Assembly: GCF_900108945.1 (NCBI RefSeq)
Contig: NZ_FNYE01000003.1
Coordinates: forward strand, 186,001-250,000
Length of the DNA stretch: 64,000 bases
Origin: Paraburkholderia diazotrophica
GTDB taxonomy: Bacteria; Pseudomonadota; Gammaproteobacteria; Burkholderiales; Burkholderiaceae
Direction of reading: 5' to 3'
The translations under genes and the position numbers were made by a program. Below the pieces are notes generated by a model. The model ran no database searches, was not told the origin of the DNA, and worked only from the letters and a program-made list of their open reading frames with translations. This document shows positions 17,664 to 25,386 of this stretch, one piece after another; the stretch's first letter is position 1, and the number at the start of each line of letters is the position of its first letter.

Positions 17664-18557
17664 CTAGACGGTTAGCGGTCGCCTGAACAGATCGCGCGCG
17701 ATCGAGCAGAACAGATCGGTCGTGGGACTTTGATCCTGCAAACGGCGGCTCATGATGATCGGCGACGACACCTGCGCGTCATCGAGCGAACGATACGTCA
17801 CGCCTCGCGCGCGCAAACCTCTGACGCTCTCCGGCACGAGACACACGCCGACCTGCGCGGCGACGAGACCGAGCGCGGTCTGCAACTCGCGCACTTCATG
17901 GACGGTTGCCGGTTCGACGGCATGATCGCGGAATGCGGAGAGCTGCTGGTCCGCGTAACTGGGCCGCGGCGTGGACGGATAGACGATCAGCGTTTCTTTT
18001 GCGAGCGCATCGAGCGTCAATGTCCCGTTTTCCGCCAGCGCATGGCCAGCAGGCAATGCGGCGATCAGCGTTTCTTCGACGAGCACCTCGCGCGCCAACT
18101 GCGGTTCGTCGAAACGCAGGCGACCAAAGCCGACATCAATGCGTCCGCCTTTTAGCGCGCTCAACTGCTCGATCGTGAACATCTCGATCAGCGAAATCTG
18201 GATGAGCGGCGCCGCTTCCCTGAATGCGCGGATCACCTCGGGCAACGGACCGTACAGCGTCGACGGTACGAAGCCAATGACGATGCGCTCGGCGAGTTGC
18301 GCGAGGCGCCGCGTGAGCGGCAGCAACTCGTCGCTCTCTTCGAGCAGGCGCTTCGCCTGCGCGTAAAAGACGCGTCCGGCTTCCGTCAGCTTGAGTGGGC
18401 GCGCGCCACGTTCGAAGAGCGCAAGGCCCACGCTGTCTTCGATCTGCTGGATTTGCCGCGAGAGGGGCGGCTGCGTCATGTTCAGCCGTTCGGCGGCGCG
18501 CGTGAAGTTCCTTTCTTCCGCCACCGCGACGAAATAGCGAAGTTGACGCAGTTCCAT
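17664..18557 (-). CDS. catR: LysR regulator of the catechol operon (CatR/CatM/BenM type)
   Basis: A 297-residue LysR protein. Its N-terminus (MELRQLRYFVAVAEERNF, then AERLNMTQPPLSRQIQQIE) and overall sequence match CatR/CatM/BenM, which activate catechol genes on binding cis,cis-muconate. The gene lies divergent to catB with 90 bases between the starts, the standard cat arrangement. The effector domain keeps the conserved PSTLYGPLPEVIRAFR segment. It probably represses its own transcription from the shared region. Confidence 0.9.
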   Translation of the reverse strand: MELRQLRYFVAVAEERNFTRAAERLNMTQPPLSRQIQQIEDSVGLALFERGARPLKLTEAGRVFYAQAKRLLEESDELLPLTRRLAQLAERIVIGFVPSTLYGPLPEVIRAFREAAPLIQISLIEMFTIEQLSALKGGRIDVGFGRLRFDEPQLAREVLVEETLIAALPAGHALAENGTLTLDALAKETLIVYPSTPRPSYADQQLSAFRDHAVEPATVHEVRELQTALGLVAAQVGVCLVPESVRGLRARGVTYRSLDDAQVSSPIIMSRRLQDQSPTTDLFCSIARDLFRRPLTV

Positions 18558-18580
18558 CTATGCCCTGAAGGTATGGAAAC

Positions 18581-18595
18581 AGACTCAATCGGTCT
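18581..18595. promoter_or_regulatory. Candidate CatR recognition site
   Basis: AGAC-N7-GTCT inverted repeat in the catR-catB intergenic region, immediately upstream of and touching the catB -35 element. It fits a LysR-type site by symmetry and place; binding is inference. Confidence 0.45.
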
Positions 18596-18624
18596 TGGAC
18601 GGATTCCGCTGACGCCCCTAGTAT
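18595..18624 (+). promoter_or_regulatory. catB promoter
   Basis: TTGGAC (18595-18600), 18-base spacer, TAGTAT (18619-18624). The start codon of catB is 24 bases further on, with AGGAGAG at 18637-18643. Confidence 0.45.
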
Positions 18625-18647
18625 GGGACCAACAGCAGGAGAGCCGT

Positions 18648-19805
18648 ATGATACCAAGCCCCATACAGATACAAGCCGTAGACACCATTCTCGTCGATGT
18701 TCCCACGATCCGGCCGCATCGCCTGTCCGTCGCCACGATGAATTGTCAGGTCCTCGTGCTCATCCGGATTCAATGCGCGGATGGTATAGCGGGCTGGGGC
18801 GAGGCGACAACGATCGGCGGTCTCGCTTATGGCGAGGAAAGCCCGGAGAGCATCAAGACCAATATTGACACCTACTTCGCGCCGATGCTCAAAGGCCTGG
18901 ATGCGACGCGCCCCGGCCAGATCATGGCGAAGCTACGCGAGAGCTTTCAAGGCAATCGCTTTGCGAAGTGCGCGATCGAAACGGCGCTGTTCGACGCGCA
19001 AGCTCGACGCTTCGGCGTGCCGCTGTCGGAACTGTTCGGCGGCCGCGTGACGGATTCCGTCGAAGTCGCGTGGACGCTCGCGAGCGGTGACACCGGCCGC
19101 GATATCGACGAAGCGCATCAGATGCTGGAAATGAAGCGCCATCGTGTGTTCAAGCTGAAGATCGGCGCGCGTGCGCCCGCTGACGACATCGCGCATGTGG
19201 CCGCGATCAAGGCGGCCGTGGGCGAGCGCGCGCAAGTGCGCGTCGATGTGAATCAGGCATGGAGCCAGGCCGAAGCGCTGTGGGCCATCGAGCGGCTCGC
19301 GGATGCGGGCTGTGATCTGATCGAACAGCCGATTGCCGCCGAAGACCGACGCGGCCTCAAGCGTCTCACGCATCTATCGAAGGTGCCCATCATGGCCGAC
19401 GAAGCATTGCACGGCCCCGTCGATGCATTCGCTCTCGCCAGCACCCACGCCGCCGATGTATTCGCCGTGAAGATCGCGCAATCCGGCGGTTTGACGGGCG
19501 CGGCGAGCGTGGCCGCGATTGCGCTCGCATCGGGCGTCGACCTGTATGGCGGCACGATGCTCGAAGGCGCACTCGGCACGATCGCTTCAGCGCAACTGTT
19601 TAGTACTTTCCGCGAATTGAAGTGGGGCACCGAACTCTTCGGGCCATTGCTTCTCACCGAAGAAATTCTCGTCGAGCCACTGCGCTACGAGAACTTCTCG
19701 CTGAAGTTGCCGCAAGGGCCGGGCCTCGGCATTCAACTCGACCTCGACAAGATCGAGAGATTGCGCCGCGACACGAAGCGTGGCGCGAGTGTAGTGAAGC
19801 TATGA
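18648..19805 (+). CDS. catB: Muconate cycloisomerase
   Basis: A 385-residue enolase-superfamily enzyme that converts cis,cis-muconate to muconolactone in the catechol branch of the beta-ketoadipate pathway. The catalytic K169-x-K171 motif (KLKIG), metal ligands D200 (RVDVNQAW), E226 (IEQP) and D251 (ADEA), and the second-side K275 are all present. ATG 18648 is preceded by AGGAGAG; the open frame upstream overlaps catR and is not used. It is followed after 60 bases by catA and then catC, all on the plus strand. Chloromuconate cycloisomerases are close relatives, but the neighbouring catA and catC favour the ordinary pathway. Confidence 0.95.
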   Translation: MIPSPIQIQAVDTILVDVPTIRPHRLSVATMNCQVLVLIRIQCADGIAGWGEATTIGGLAYGEESPESIKTNIDTYFAPMLKGLDATRPGQIMAKLRESFQGNRFAKCAIETALFDAQARRFGVPLSELFGGRVTDSVEVAWTLASGDTGRDIDEAHQMLEMKRHRVFKLKIGARAPADDIAHVAAIKAAVGERAQVRVDVNQAWSQAEALWAIERLADAGCDLIEQPIAAEDRRGLKRLTHLSKVPIMADEALHGPVDAFALASTHAADVFAVKIAQSGGLTGAASVAAIALASGVDLYGGTMLEGALGTIASAQLFSTFRELKWGTELFGPLLLTEEILVEPLRYENFSLKLPQGPGLGIQLDLDKIERLRRDTKRGASVVKL

Positions 19806-19865
19806 CGGTGCTGACACGGCCCGTTAAGCATCGTCGTCAGTGATTGGACTAAAGGAGACATCCCC

Positions 19866-20768
19866 ATGGAAATCAAAGCCATCGACGCCCTGTTGAACAC
19901 GATCAACGAGAGCGCCACGCACGAAGGCAACGCCCGTACGAAGCAGGTGGTCAACCGCATCATCCGCGATCTGTTCATCACGATCGACGAACTCGATGTG
20001 ACGCCGAACGAGTTCTGGTCGGCGCTGAACTATCTCGGCGAAGCGGGCCAAAGCGGCGAGCTCGGCCTGCTGGCAGCGGGTCTTGGCTTCGAGCACTTCC
20101 TGGACGTCCGTCTCGACGAAGCGGAAAAGAAAGCTGGTGTCGCGGGTGGCACGCCGCGCACGATCGAGGGTCCGCTGTATGTGGCGGGCGCGCCGGAATC
20201 GACGGGCCATGCGCGTCTGGACAACGGCAACGAGCCGGGCGAAACGCTCGTGATGCGCGGCTGCGTGACGGGCGAAGACGGCAAGCCGCTGCGCGGTGCG
20301 CTCGTTGAAGTGTGGCACGCGAACCATCTCGGCAATTACTCGCACTTCGACAGGTCGCAACCCGAATACAACCTGCGCCGCTCGATCCGCACCGACGAAA
20401 ACGGTAACTACAGCTTCCGCAGCGTGGTGCCCATCGGCTATAGTGTGCCGCCCGAAGGAAAGACGCAGCAACTGCTCGATCTGCTCGGGCGTCACGGCCA
20501 TCGTCCCGCGCACATTCACTTCTTCGTGTCGGCGCCAGGCTATCGCAAGCTGACGACGCAGATCAATATCGAAGGCGATCCGTATCTGTGGGACGATTTT
20601 GCGTTCGCCACGCGCGAAGGTCTCGTGCCCGCGCTGAAGAAGGAAGAGGGCGCTACCGGCAAGCCTTATGGCATCGACGGCCAGTTCGCGCTGATCGACT
20701 TCGACTTCAATCTCGTCAAGGAGCGCAACGACGTGCCGACGAGTGAAGTGGAGCGCGCTCGCGCCTGA
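19866..20768 (+). CDS. catA: Catechol 1,2-dioxygenase
   Basis: A 300-residue intradiol dioxygenase that opens catechol to cis,cis-muconate using non-haem Fe(III). The iron ligands are seen at Y158 (GNYSHFD), Y192 (VPIGYSVP), H216 and H218 (RPAHIHFF), with the family's spacing. The N-terminal helical dimerisation domain is complete. AAGGAGA precedes the ATG. It is the second gene of catBAC and presumably shares the CatR-controlled promoter, although the gap of 60 bases leaves room for processing. Confidence 0.96.
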   Translation: MEIKAIDALLNTINESATHEGNARTKQVVNRIIRDLFITIDELDVTPNEFWSALNYLGEAGQSGELGLLAAGLGFEHFLDVRLDEAEKKAGVAGGTPRTIEGPLYVAGAPESTGHARLDNGNEPGETLVMRGCVTGEDGKPLRGALVEVWHANHLGNYSHFDRSQPEYNLRRSIRTDENGNYSFRSVVPIGYSVPPEGKTQQLLDLLGRHGHRPAHIHFFVSAPGYRKLTTQINIEGDPYLWDDFAFATREGLVPALKKEEGATGKPYGIDGQFALIDFDFNLVKERNDVPTSEVERARA

Positions 20769-20905
20769 TCGCGCAGCATCGTCGAATGGTTGAATGCGGC
20801 CGCCGCTTAAGGCGGTCGCGTGCATTGAAAGCGCGGCGTGTAGCGAATGTCGCGCAATCACACGAAAGCCACCCGAAAGTCACTCTAAACAAGCGGAGTA
20901 CCCGA

Positions 20906-21196
20906 ATGCTATTTCACGTGAAGATGGTCGTTAAGCTGCCGCCCGATATGCCTGTGGAGCGCGCGAACGAATTGAAGGCCAATGAAAAAGCCATGGCGCA
21001 GCGGCTGCAGAAGGAAGGAATCTGGCGACACTTGTGGCGTATCGCCGGGCTGTATGCGAATTACAGCGTGTTCGATGTGGAAAGTCCCACGCAACTCAAT
21101 GATCTGCTCATGCAGTTGCCGCTCTATCCGTATATGGAAATAGAAGTCGATGCGATGTGCCGGCATCCGTCGTCGATTCATGAAGACGATCGCTAA
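20906..21196 (+). CDS. catC: Muconolactone delta-isomerase
   Basis: A 96-residue enzyme that moves the double bond of muconolactone to give beta-ketoadipate enol-lactone. MLFHVKMVVKLP at the start and the E/R/H-containing core (EGIWRHLWRIAGLYANYSVF) match the family, which forms decamers. ATG 20906 has GCGGAG nine bases upstream and gives the exact family length. It lies 137 bases after catA. The later steps (catD or pcaD, pcaIJ, pcaF) are not in the window. Confidence 0.96.
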   Translation: MLFHVKMVVKLPPDMPVERANELKANEKAMAQRLQKEGIWRHLWRIAGLYANYSVFDVESPTQLNDLLMQLPLYPYMEIEVDAMCRHPSSIHEDDR

Positions 21197-21232
21197 GCGC
21201 TTTAGCTTCTGCTTTTGCTTTCGCGAAGGCCG

Positions 21233-21272
21233 TAAAAACAAAAAAGGAAGAGACCAGGCACGCGTCTCTTCC
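21233..21272 (-). terminator. Rho-independent terminator of hmp
   Basis: Read on the minus strand: GGAAGAGAC, 9-base loop, GTCTCTTCC, then TTTTTTGTTTTT. The nine-pair stem (21246-21272) and U-tract sit 58 bases after the hmp stop. It may also weakly stop catC reading from the other side. Confidence 0.8.
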
Positions 21273-21330
21273 AAAGTACTACCAGGGTAGCCCTACCAGA
21301 CAACAACCACTACAACAAAAATCAGCTTGC

Positions 21331-22512
21331 TCAGTCGAGCGCGGCAGCAGGCCCGAAGAATTCGTAACGGCTTTGCTTCTCGGGCACGCCGATCGCCTTC
21401 AGATGCCGCTTCACGGCCTTCATGAAAGGCTTCGGTCCGAGGAAATACACATCGACGTCGCGCGTCGCGGGCATCCATTCGATCAGACGCGCTTCATCGA
21501 GCAAGCCTTCCGCATGATGCGCCTCATCGTCGGCACGCGGCTTCTCGTACACGTAGAAGCGCTTGAGTTGCGGATGACGACCTGCGAGATCGTCGATGAC
21601 ATCGCGGAACGCATGCACGCCACCATGACGCGCTGCGTGGATGAAGTGAATCGGACGCGACGTCTGAAGCGCGGCGTTGAGCATCGCGAGCGTCGGCGTG
21701 ATGCCGACACCGCCGCTGATCAGCACGAGCGGCCTGTCGCTCGTCTCCAGCGTGAAATCGCCCGACGGCGCGTACAGGTCCAGCGTCGAGCCTTCGTGCA
21801 CGGAGTCATGCAGAAAGTTCGAACCCTTGCCATTGGGCTCGCGCTTCACGCTGATCCGATATTCGTGGCCATTTGCCGCAGCCGACAGCGAATAGTTGCG
21901 GCGGATTTCTTCACCTTCGACGACCAGGCGCAGGCCGATGTACTGGCCCGGACGGAATTCGAGCACATCGCCGCCATCGGCCGGGCGCAGATAGAACGAC
22001 GCGATCTCGTCGCTCTCCTTGACCTTGCGCGCCACCACGAACTCACGCGTGCCGCGCCAGCCGCCATTGGCCGTTTCCTTTTCGACATACACCTTCTCTT
22101 CGAGACCGATCAGCAGGTCGGCCAGTTGCTGATAGGCCGCGGCCCATGCTTCGATCACGGCATCCGTTGCGATCTCCGCGCCGAGCACTTCGCGGATCGC
22201 GCGCAGCAGACATCCGCCGACGATCGGATAATGCTCGGGAAGGATGTTCAGCGCGACGTGCTTGTTGACGATTTGCGAAACCAGTCCGCCGAGTTGTTCG
22301 AGTTGATCGATATGACGCGCGTACATCAGCACCGCATTCGCCAGCGCACGTGGCTGATCGCCCGATTGCTGGTGAGCCTGGTTGAACAGCGGGCGCACGC
22401 TCGGGTACTCCGACAACATGATCTTGTAGAAGTGCGTGGTGAGCGCTTCGCCACCGCTTTCGAGCAGGGGCACGGTTGCCTTGATGATGGCGCGTTGTTC
22501 GGCTGACAGCAT
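21331..22512 (-). CDS. hmp: Flavohaemoglobin / nitric oxide dioxygenase
   Basis: A 393-residue flavohaemoprotein that turns NO and O2 into nitrate with NAD(P)H. Globin domain (about 1-140) with the proximal haem histidine in NKHVALNILPEHYPIVG; FAD-binding domain with RNYSLS; NAD-binding domain with GGVGITPTLAML and the C-terminal YEFFGPAA. Full length. It is divergent from norR, and a sigma-54 -24/-12 element lies 69 bases upstream of its start. NorR, not NsrR, is therefore the expected activator. Confidence 0.96.
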   Translation of the reverse strand: MLSAEQRAIIKATVPLLESGGEALTTHFYKIMLSEYPSVRPLFNQAHQQSGDQPRALANAVLMYARHIDQLEQLGGLVSQIVNKHVALNILPEHYPIVGGCLLRAIREVLGAEIATDAVIEAWAAAYQQLADLLIGLEEKVYVEKETANGGWRGTREFVVARKVKESDEIASFYLRPADGGDVLEFRPGQYIGLRLVVEGEEIRRNYSLSAAANGHEYRISVKREPNGKGSNFLHDSVHEGSTLDLYAPSGDFTLETSDRPLVLISGGVGITPTLAMLNAALQTSRPIHFIHAARHGGVHAFRDVIDDLAGRHPQLKRFYVYEKPRADDEAHHAEGLLDEARLIEWMPATRDVDVYFLGPKPFMKAVKRHLKAIGVPEKQSRYEFFGPAAALD

Positions 22513-22580
22513 GAGTTTGTTCCTCGCAGTTGGGGTGAGTGGCGCCCGCCAATGGGGCGGGTTTTCGGGTAATCACCTAA

Positions 22581-22596
22581 TGCAGGTATCGGGCCA
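22581..22596 (-). promoter_or_regulatory. Sigma-54 (-24/-12) promoter of hmp
   Basis: On the minus strand the sequence reads TGGCCCG-ATAC-CTGC. It keeps the invariant GG and GC dinucleotides at the exact RpoN spacing (consensus TGGCACG-N4-TTGC). It points at hmp, with a predicted transcript start near 22570. Confidence 0.75.
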
Positions 22597-22638
22597 GCTT
22601 GTGAGTGTCGTAAAATCAAAGGGTTGGAAAAATCGTCT

Positions 22639-22685
22639 GTGGATATGACAAGGGTTAAACAGACTTCATACGAAGTCAAATTGAC
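22639..22685. promoter_or_regulatory. Three NorR-type enhancer boxes (GT-N7-AC)
   Basis: GTGGATATGAC (22639-22649), GTTAAACAGAC (22654-22664) and GTCAAATTGAC (22675-22685) each fit GT-N7-AC. They lie 43-89 bases upstream of the hmp -24 element, the right place for a bEBP hexamer. They overlap the start of the norR coding sequence, so NorR may also repress itself. Confidence 0.6.
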
Positions 22686-24243
22686 TGCATCCGAGGTGCT
22701 CGATGCGCTGCTTCCGCTCGTCGAGGACCTGACGCGCGACTTGCCGGAACGCGAGCGCTATCGGCGTCTGCTGACGACGCTGCGCACGCTTTTTCCCGGC
22801 GATGCAGCGGCCCTTTTGCGTCTCGACGAAGACACGCTCGTTCCGCTCGCGATCGACGGCCTGAGCGGCGATACGCTCGGCAGGCGCTTTCGCGTCGGCG
22901 ATCATCCGCGTTTCGAAGCGCTGCTCTCGACTCACGGGCCGACGCGTTTTCCCGCCGATTCCGCTTTGCCCGATCCCTACGATGGCCTGGTGCAGGGCGT
23001 GAGCGGTCATCTCGAAGTGCACGATTGCCTTGGCTGTCCGCTGTTCATCGGCGGCAGGCCGTGGGGCCTGCTGACGCTCGATGCGCTCGATCCGGAGCGC
23101 TTCGACACCATCGACATGGATGCGCTGCGGGCGTTTCTCAGCCTCGCGTCGGCCACGGTGAGCGTCGCGGAGCGCATCCACACGCTCGAGCGCAACACGG
23201 AAGAAGAGCGTCAACGCGCGGAGGCATACCGCCAGGCGAGCGGGCAGAGCAGTCGCGATCTGATCGGCAGCAGCGCGGCGCATCAGCAACTCGTCAACGA
23301 AATCCGCGTCGTCGCGAACAGCGAGTTGACGGTGCTCGTCACGGGCGAAACGGGCGTCGGCAAGGAGCTCGTCGCGAACGCGATTCACAGCGGCTCACCG
23401 CGCGCGAACAAGCTGATGATCAGTCTCAACTGCGCGGCGCTGCCCGATACGCTCGTCGAAAGCGAACTGTTCGGGCATGTGCGCGGCGCGTTTTCGGGCG
23501 CGTCGTCGGACCGCAGCGGCAAATTCGAACTGGCCGACCGCGGCACGCTCTTTCTCGACGAAGTCGGCGAACTGCCGCTCGGCGTGCAGGCGAAGCTGCT
23601 GCGTGTGCTGCAGAACGGGCAGTTGCAGCGCATCGGCTCGGACAGTGAGCACAAGGTGGACGTGCGGCTTATCGCCGCGACGAATCGCGACCTGGCCGAA
23701 GAAGTGCGCGCCGGGCGTTTTCGCGCGGACCTGTATCACCGGCTGAGTGTCTACCCGTTGCGCGTGCCGCCGCTGCGCGAACGCGGACGCGATGTGCTGC
23801 TGCTCGCGGGCTTCTTCCTCGAAGAGAACCGCGCGCGGCTCGGGTTACTCAGCATCCGGCTCGCGCACGACGCGCAGGCCGCGCTGCTTGGGTACAACTG
23901 GCCGGGCAACGTGCGCGAGCTTGAGCACATGATCGGGCGCAGCGCGTTCAAGGCGCTGTCGCGCCATCGCGAGCGGCCGCGCATTCTGACGCTGACGGCT
24001 GCTGACCTCGGCATGTCGGCGAACCCTGGTGGTGATCTGTCCGCGCCTGCATTGAGTTCGTCTTCGACGGACACAGGCGAAGCAGGTCACACCGATTTCC
24101 GCAGCGCCGTCACGGCTTACGAGCGAACGCTAGTCAGCGACGCGCTCGAACGCAACAACCACAACTGGGCCGCCGTCGCGCGCACGCTCGGCATGGATCG
24201 CGCGAACCTGAACCGGCTCGCGAAGCGTCTCGGATTGAAGTGA
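22645..24243 (+). CDS. norR: NO-responsive sigma-54 activator NorR
   Basis: A 532-residue bacterial enhancer-binding protein. The N-terminal GAF domain keeps the segments that hold the NO-sensing mononuclear iron in E. coli NorR (GRRF, FPAD...LPDPYDG, HDCLG with C128). The AAA+ domain has Walker A GETGVGKE (234-241) and Walker B LFLDEVGE (302-309), followed by a Fis-type C-terminal helix-turn-helix ([20 protein letters not shown]). The sigma-54 contact loop reads GAFSGA (281-286) instead of GAFTGA. ATG 22645 is chosen; a TTG seven codons earlier is possible. It activates hmp from the boxes at 22639-22685. Confidence 0.92.
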   Translation: MTRVKQTSYEVKLTASEVLDALLPLVEDLTRDLPERERYRRLLTTLRTLFPGDAAALLRLDEDTLVPLAIDGLSGDTLGRRFRVGDHPRFEALLSTHGPTRFPADSALPDPYDGLVQGVSGHLEVHDCLGCPLFIGGRPWGLLTLDALDPERFDTIDMDALRAFLSLASATVSVAERIHTLERNTEEERQRAEAYRQASGQSSRDLIGSSAAHQQLVNEIRVVANSELTVLVTGETGVGKELVANAIHSGSPRANKLMISLNCAALPDTLVESELFGHVRGAFSGASSDRSGKFELADRGTLFLDEVGELPLGVQAKLLRVLQNGQLQRIGSDSEHKVDVRLIAATNRDLAEEVRAGRFRADLYHRLSVYPLRVPPLRERGRDVLLLAGFFLEENRARLGLLSIRLAHDAQAALLGYNWPGNVRELEHMIGRSAFKALSRHRERPRILTLTAADLGMSANPGGDLSAPALSSSSTDTGEAGHTDFRSAVTAYERTLVSDALERNNHNWAAVARTLGMDRANLNRLAKRLGLK

Positions 24244-24280
24244 GCATGTTTCGAGCGGCCCGCGAGACCTGATTTGGTAG

Positions 24281-24300
24281 TATCTGATAAGTCAATCAGA
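24281..24300. promoter_or_regulatory. MarR operator copy 1
   Basis: TATCTGATAAGTCAATCAGA, a TCTGAT-N6-ATCAGA dyad, 27 bases before the first marR gene. It belongs to a set of four similar sites in this locus. Confidence 0.65.
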
Positions 24301-24326
24301 TTGCCGTATGTTCCAGGAGACCTCGC

Positions 24327-24764
24327 GTGCGTCATTACACCAAGGACAATTTCAAGGTGAGGGAGAGTGTCGGCTTCCAGCTCGTGAAGGCGCGCAACCT
24401 GATCGTCACCGAAATGGATGCGGCCCTCAAGGAACTCGACATCTCCGGCCAGCAAATGGGCATCATGCTGATGCTCAGACAGAAACTCGCATCGACCCCA
24501 TTCGAACTGTCGAAAATGCTCGGCATCGACACAGGGCTGATGACCCGCATGCTGGACAAGCTCGAAACGAGAGGGCTGCTGGTGCGCTCTCGCGATCAGG
24601 AAGACCGTCGCGTCGTCAATCTTTCGCTGACGAAAGACGGCATCGCCGTCGCCGATCAGATTCCCGAAATCGCGCCTGACGTGCTCAACGCGCGCCTCAA
24701 GGACTTCACGAAGGCCGAACTCACCGAACTGCGCCGCTTGCTGCGCAAATTCCTGGGCGAGTGA
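24327..24764 (+). CDS. MarR family regulator (copy 1)
   Basis: A 145-residue winged-helix repressor. The recognition region FELSKMLGIDTGLMTRMLDK and the wing DRRVVNLSLT are typical of MarR. It starts at GTG 24327 with AGGAGA seven bases upstream. It is about half identical to the next gene, sharing LGIDTGLMTRMLDKLE and ELRRLLRKFL, so the two arose by tandem duplication. It heads a cluster with a NodT/EmrA/EmrB-type pump and has its own operator. The ligand is unknown, but MarR repressors of such pumps usually sense phenolic compounds. Confidence 0.88.
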   Translation: MRHYTKDNFKVRESVGFQLVKARNLIVTEMDAALKELDISGQQMGIMLMLRQKLASTPFELSKMLGIDTGLMTRMLDKLETRGLLVRSRDQEDRRVVNLSLTKDGIAVADQIPEIAPDVLNARLKDFTKAELTELRRLLRKFLGE

Positions 24765-24866
24765 ACACGGTCTGCGCGGCCGTTCGGCCCGCGCCCGCAT
24801 TCTCCGGTTGAAAAAGGACTGTCGCATCTGATGGAACAATGAGTTTCACGTATGCGCCGTTGACTG

Positions 24867-24885
24867 TATCTGACATGTCAATTAT
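24867..24885. promoter_or_regulatory. MarR operator copy 2
   Basis: TATCTGACATGTCAATTAT, containing the perfect palindrome TGACATGTCA, 29 bases before the second marR gene. Confidence 0.6.
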
Positions 24886-24913
24886 TGTTCTTGCAAATAG
24901 CACGGAGTCAGAG

Positions 24914-25351
24914 ATGTCGCACGATCCAAAAGACGATTTCCGTTTGACGCAAGACGTCATTTGCGCGATCAGCAAGGCGCGCAACGTCGTGATGACGCAG
25001 ATGGATGCAGCGGTGAAGGACCTGAACATCAGGGCGCACCATGTGGGCATTTTGTTGTCGCTGATGCGCGGCATCGATACGACGCCGGCGATGCTGTCGC
25101 GGCACCTCGGCATCGACACGGGCCTGATGACGCGCATGCTCGACAAGCTCGAAGCGCTCCGCATGCTCACGCGCTCGCGCAGCATCGACGACCGGCGCGT
25201 CGTGAATCTCGAACTGACGGACGCGGGCCGCGAGGTGGCGCTGCGCATCGCCGGGATCGCGCCTGAAGTGCTGAACGCGCGCCTCGGGCGCTTCACCACA
25301 GCGGAATTCGAAGAACTGCGCCGTCTGCTTCGAAAATTCCTCGACGATTGA
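24914..25351 (+). CDS. MarR family regulator (copy 2)
   Basis: A 145-residue MarR protein, the same length as copy 1. ATG 24914 (MSHDPKDDF) aligns with the start of copy 1 and follows GGAG. The recognition helix (LSRHLGIDTGLMTRMLDKLE) is nearly identical to that of copy 1, implying that both bind the same DNA sequence, while the dimerisation and ligand pocket regions differ more. It ends 35 bases before the outer-membrane factor gene, with operator copy 3 between them. Heterodimers are possible but not shown. Confidence 0.88.
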   Translation: MSHDPKDDFRLTQDVICAISKARNVVMTQMDAAVKDLNIRAHHVGILLSLMRGIDTTPAMLSRHLGIDTGLMTRMLDKLEALRMLTRSRSIDDRRVVNLELTDAGREVALRIAGIAPEVLNARLGRFTTAEFEELRRLLRKFLDD

Positions 25352-25368
25352 GCAATTTTTTATCCAAT

Positions 25369-25384
25369 TATCTGATAGGTCAGA
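25369..25384. promoter_or_regulatory. MarR operator copy 3
   Basis: TATCTGATAGGTCAGA ends two bases before the ATG of the NodT-type gene and contains its AGG ribosome site. A repressor bound here could block the transcript start or elongation. Confidence 0.6.
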
Positions 25385-25386
25385 AA

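Noticed and set aside
18297..18647. Upstream extension of the catB reading frame
   Set aside because: It runs antisense through catR; ATG 18648 with AGGAGAG matches the family start.
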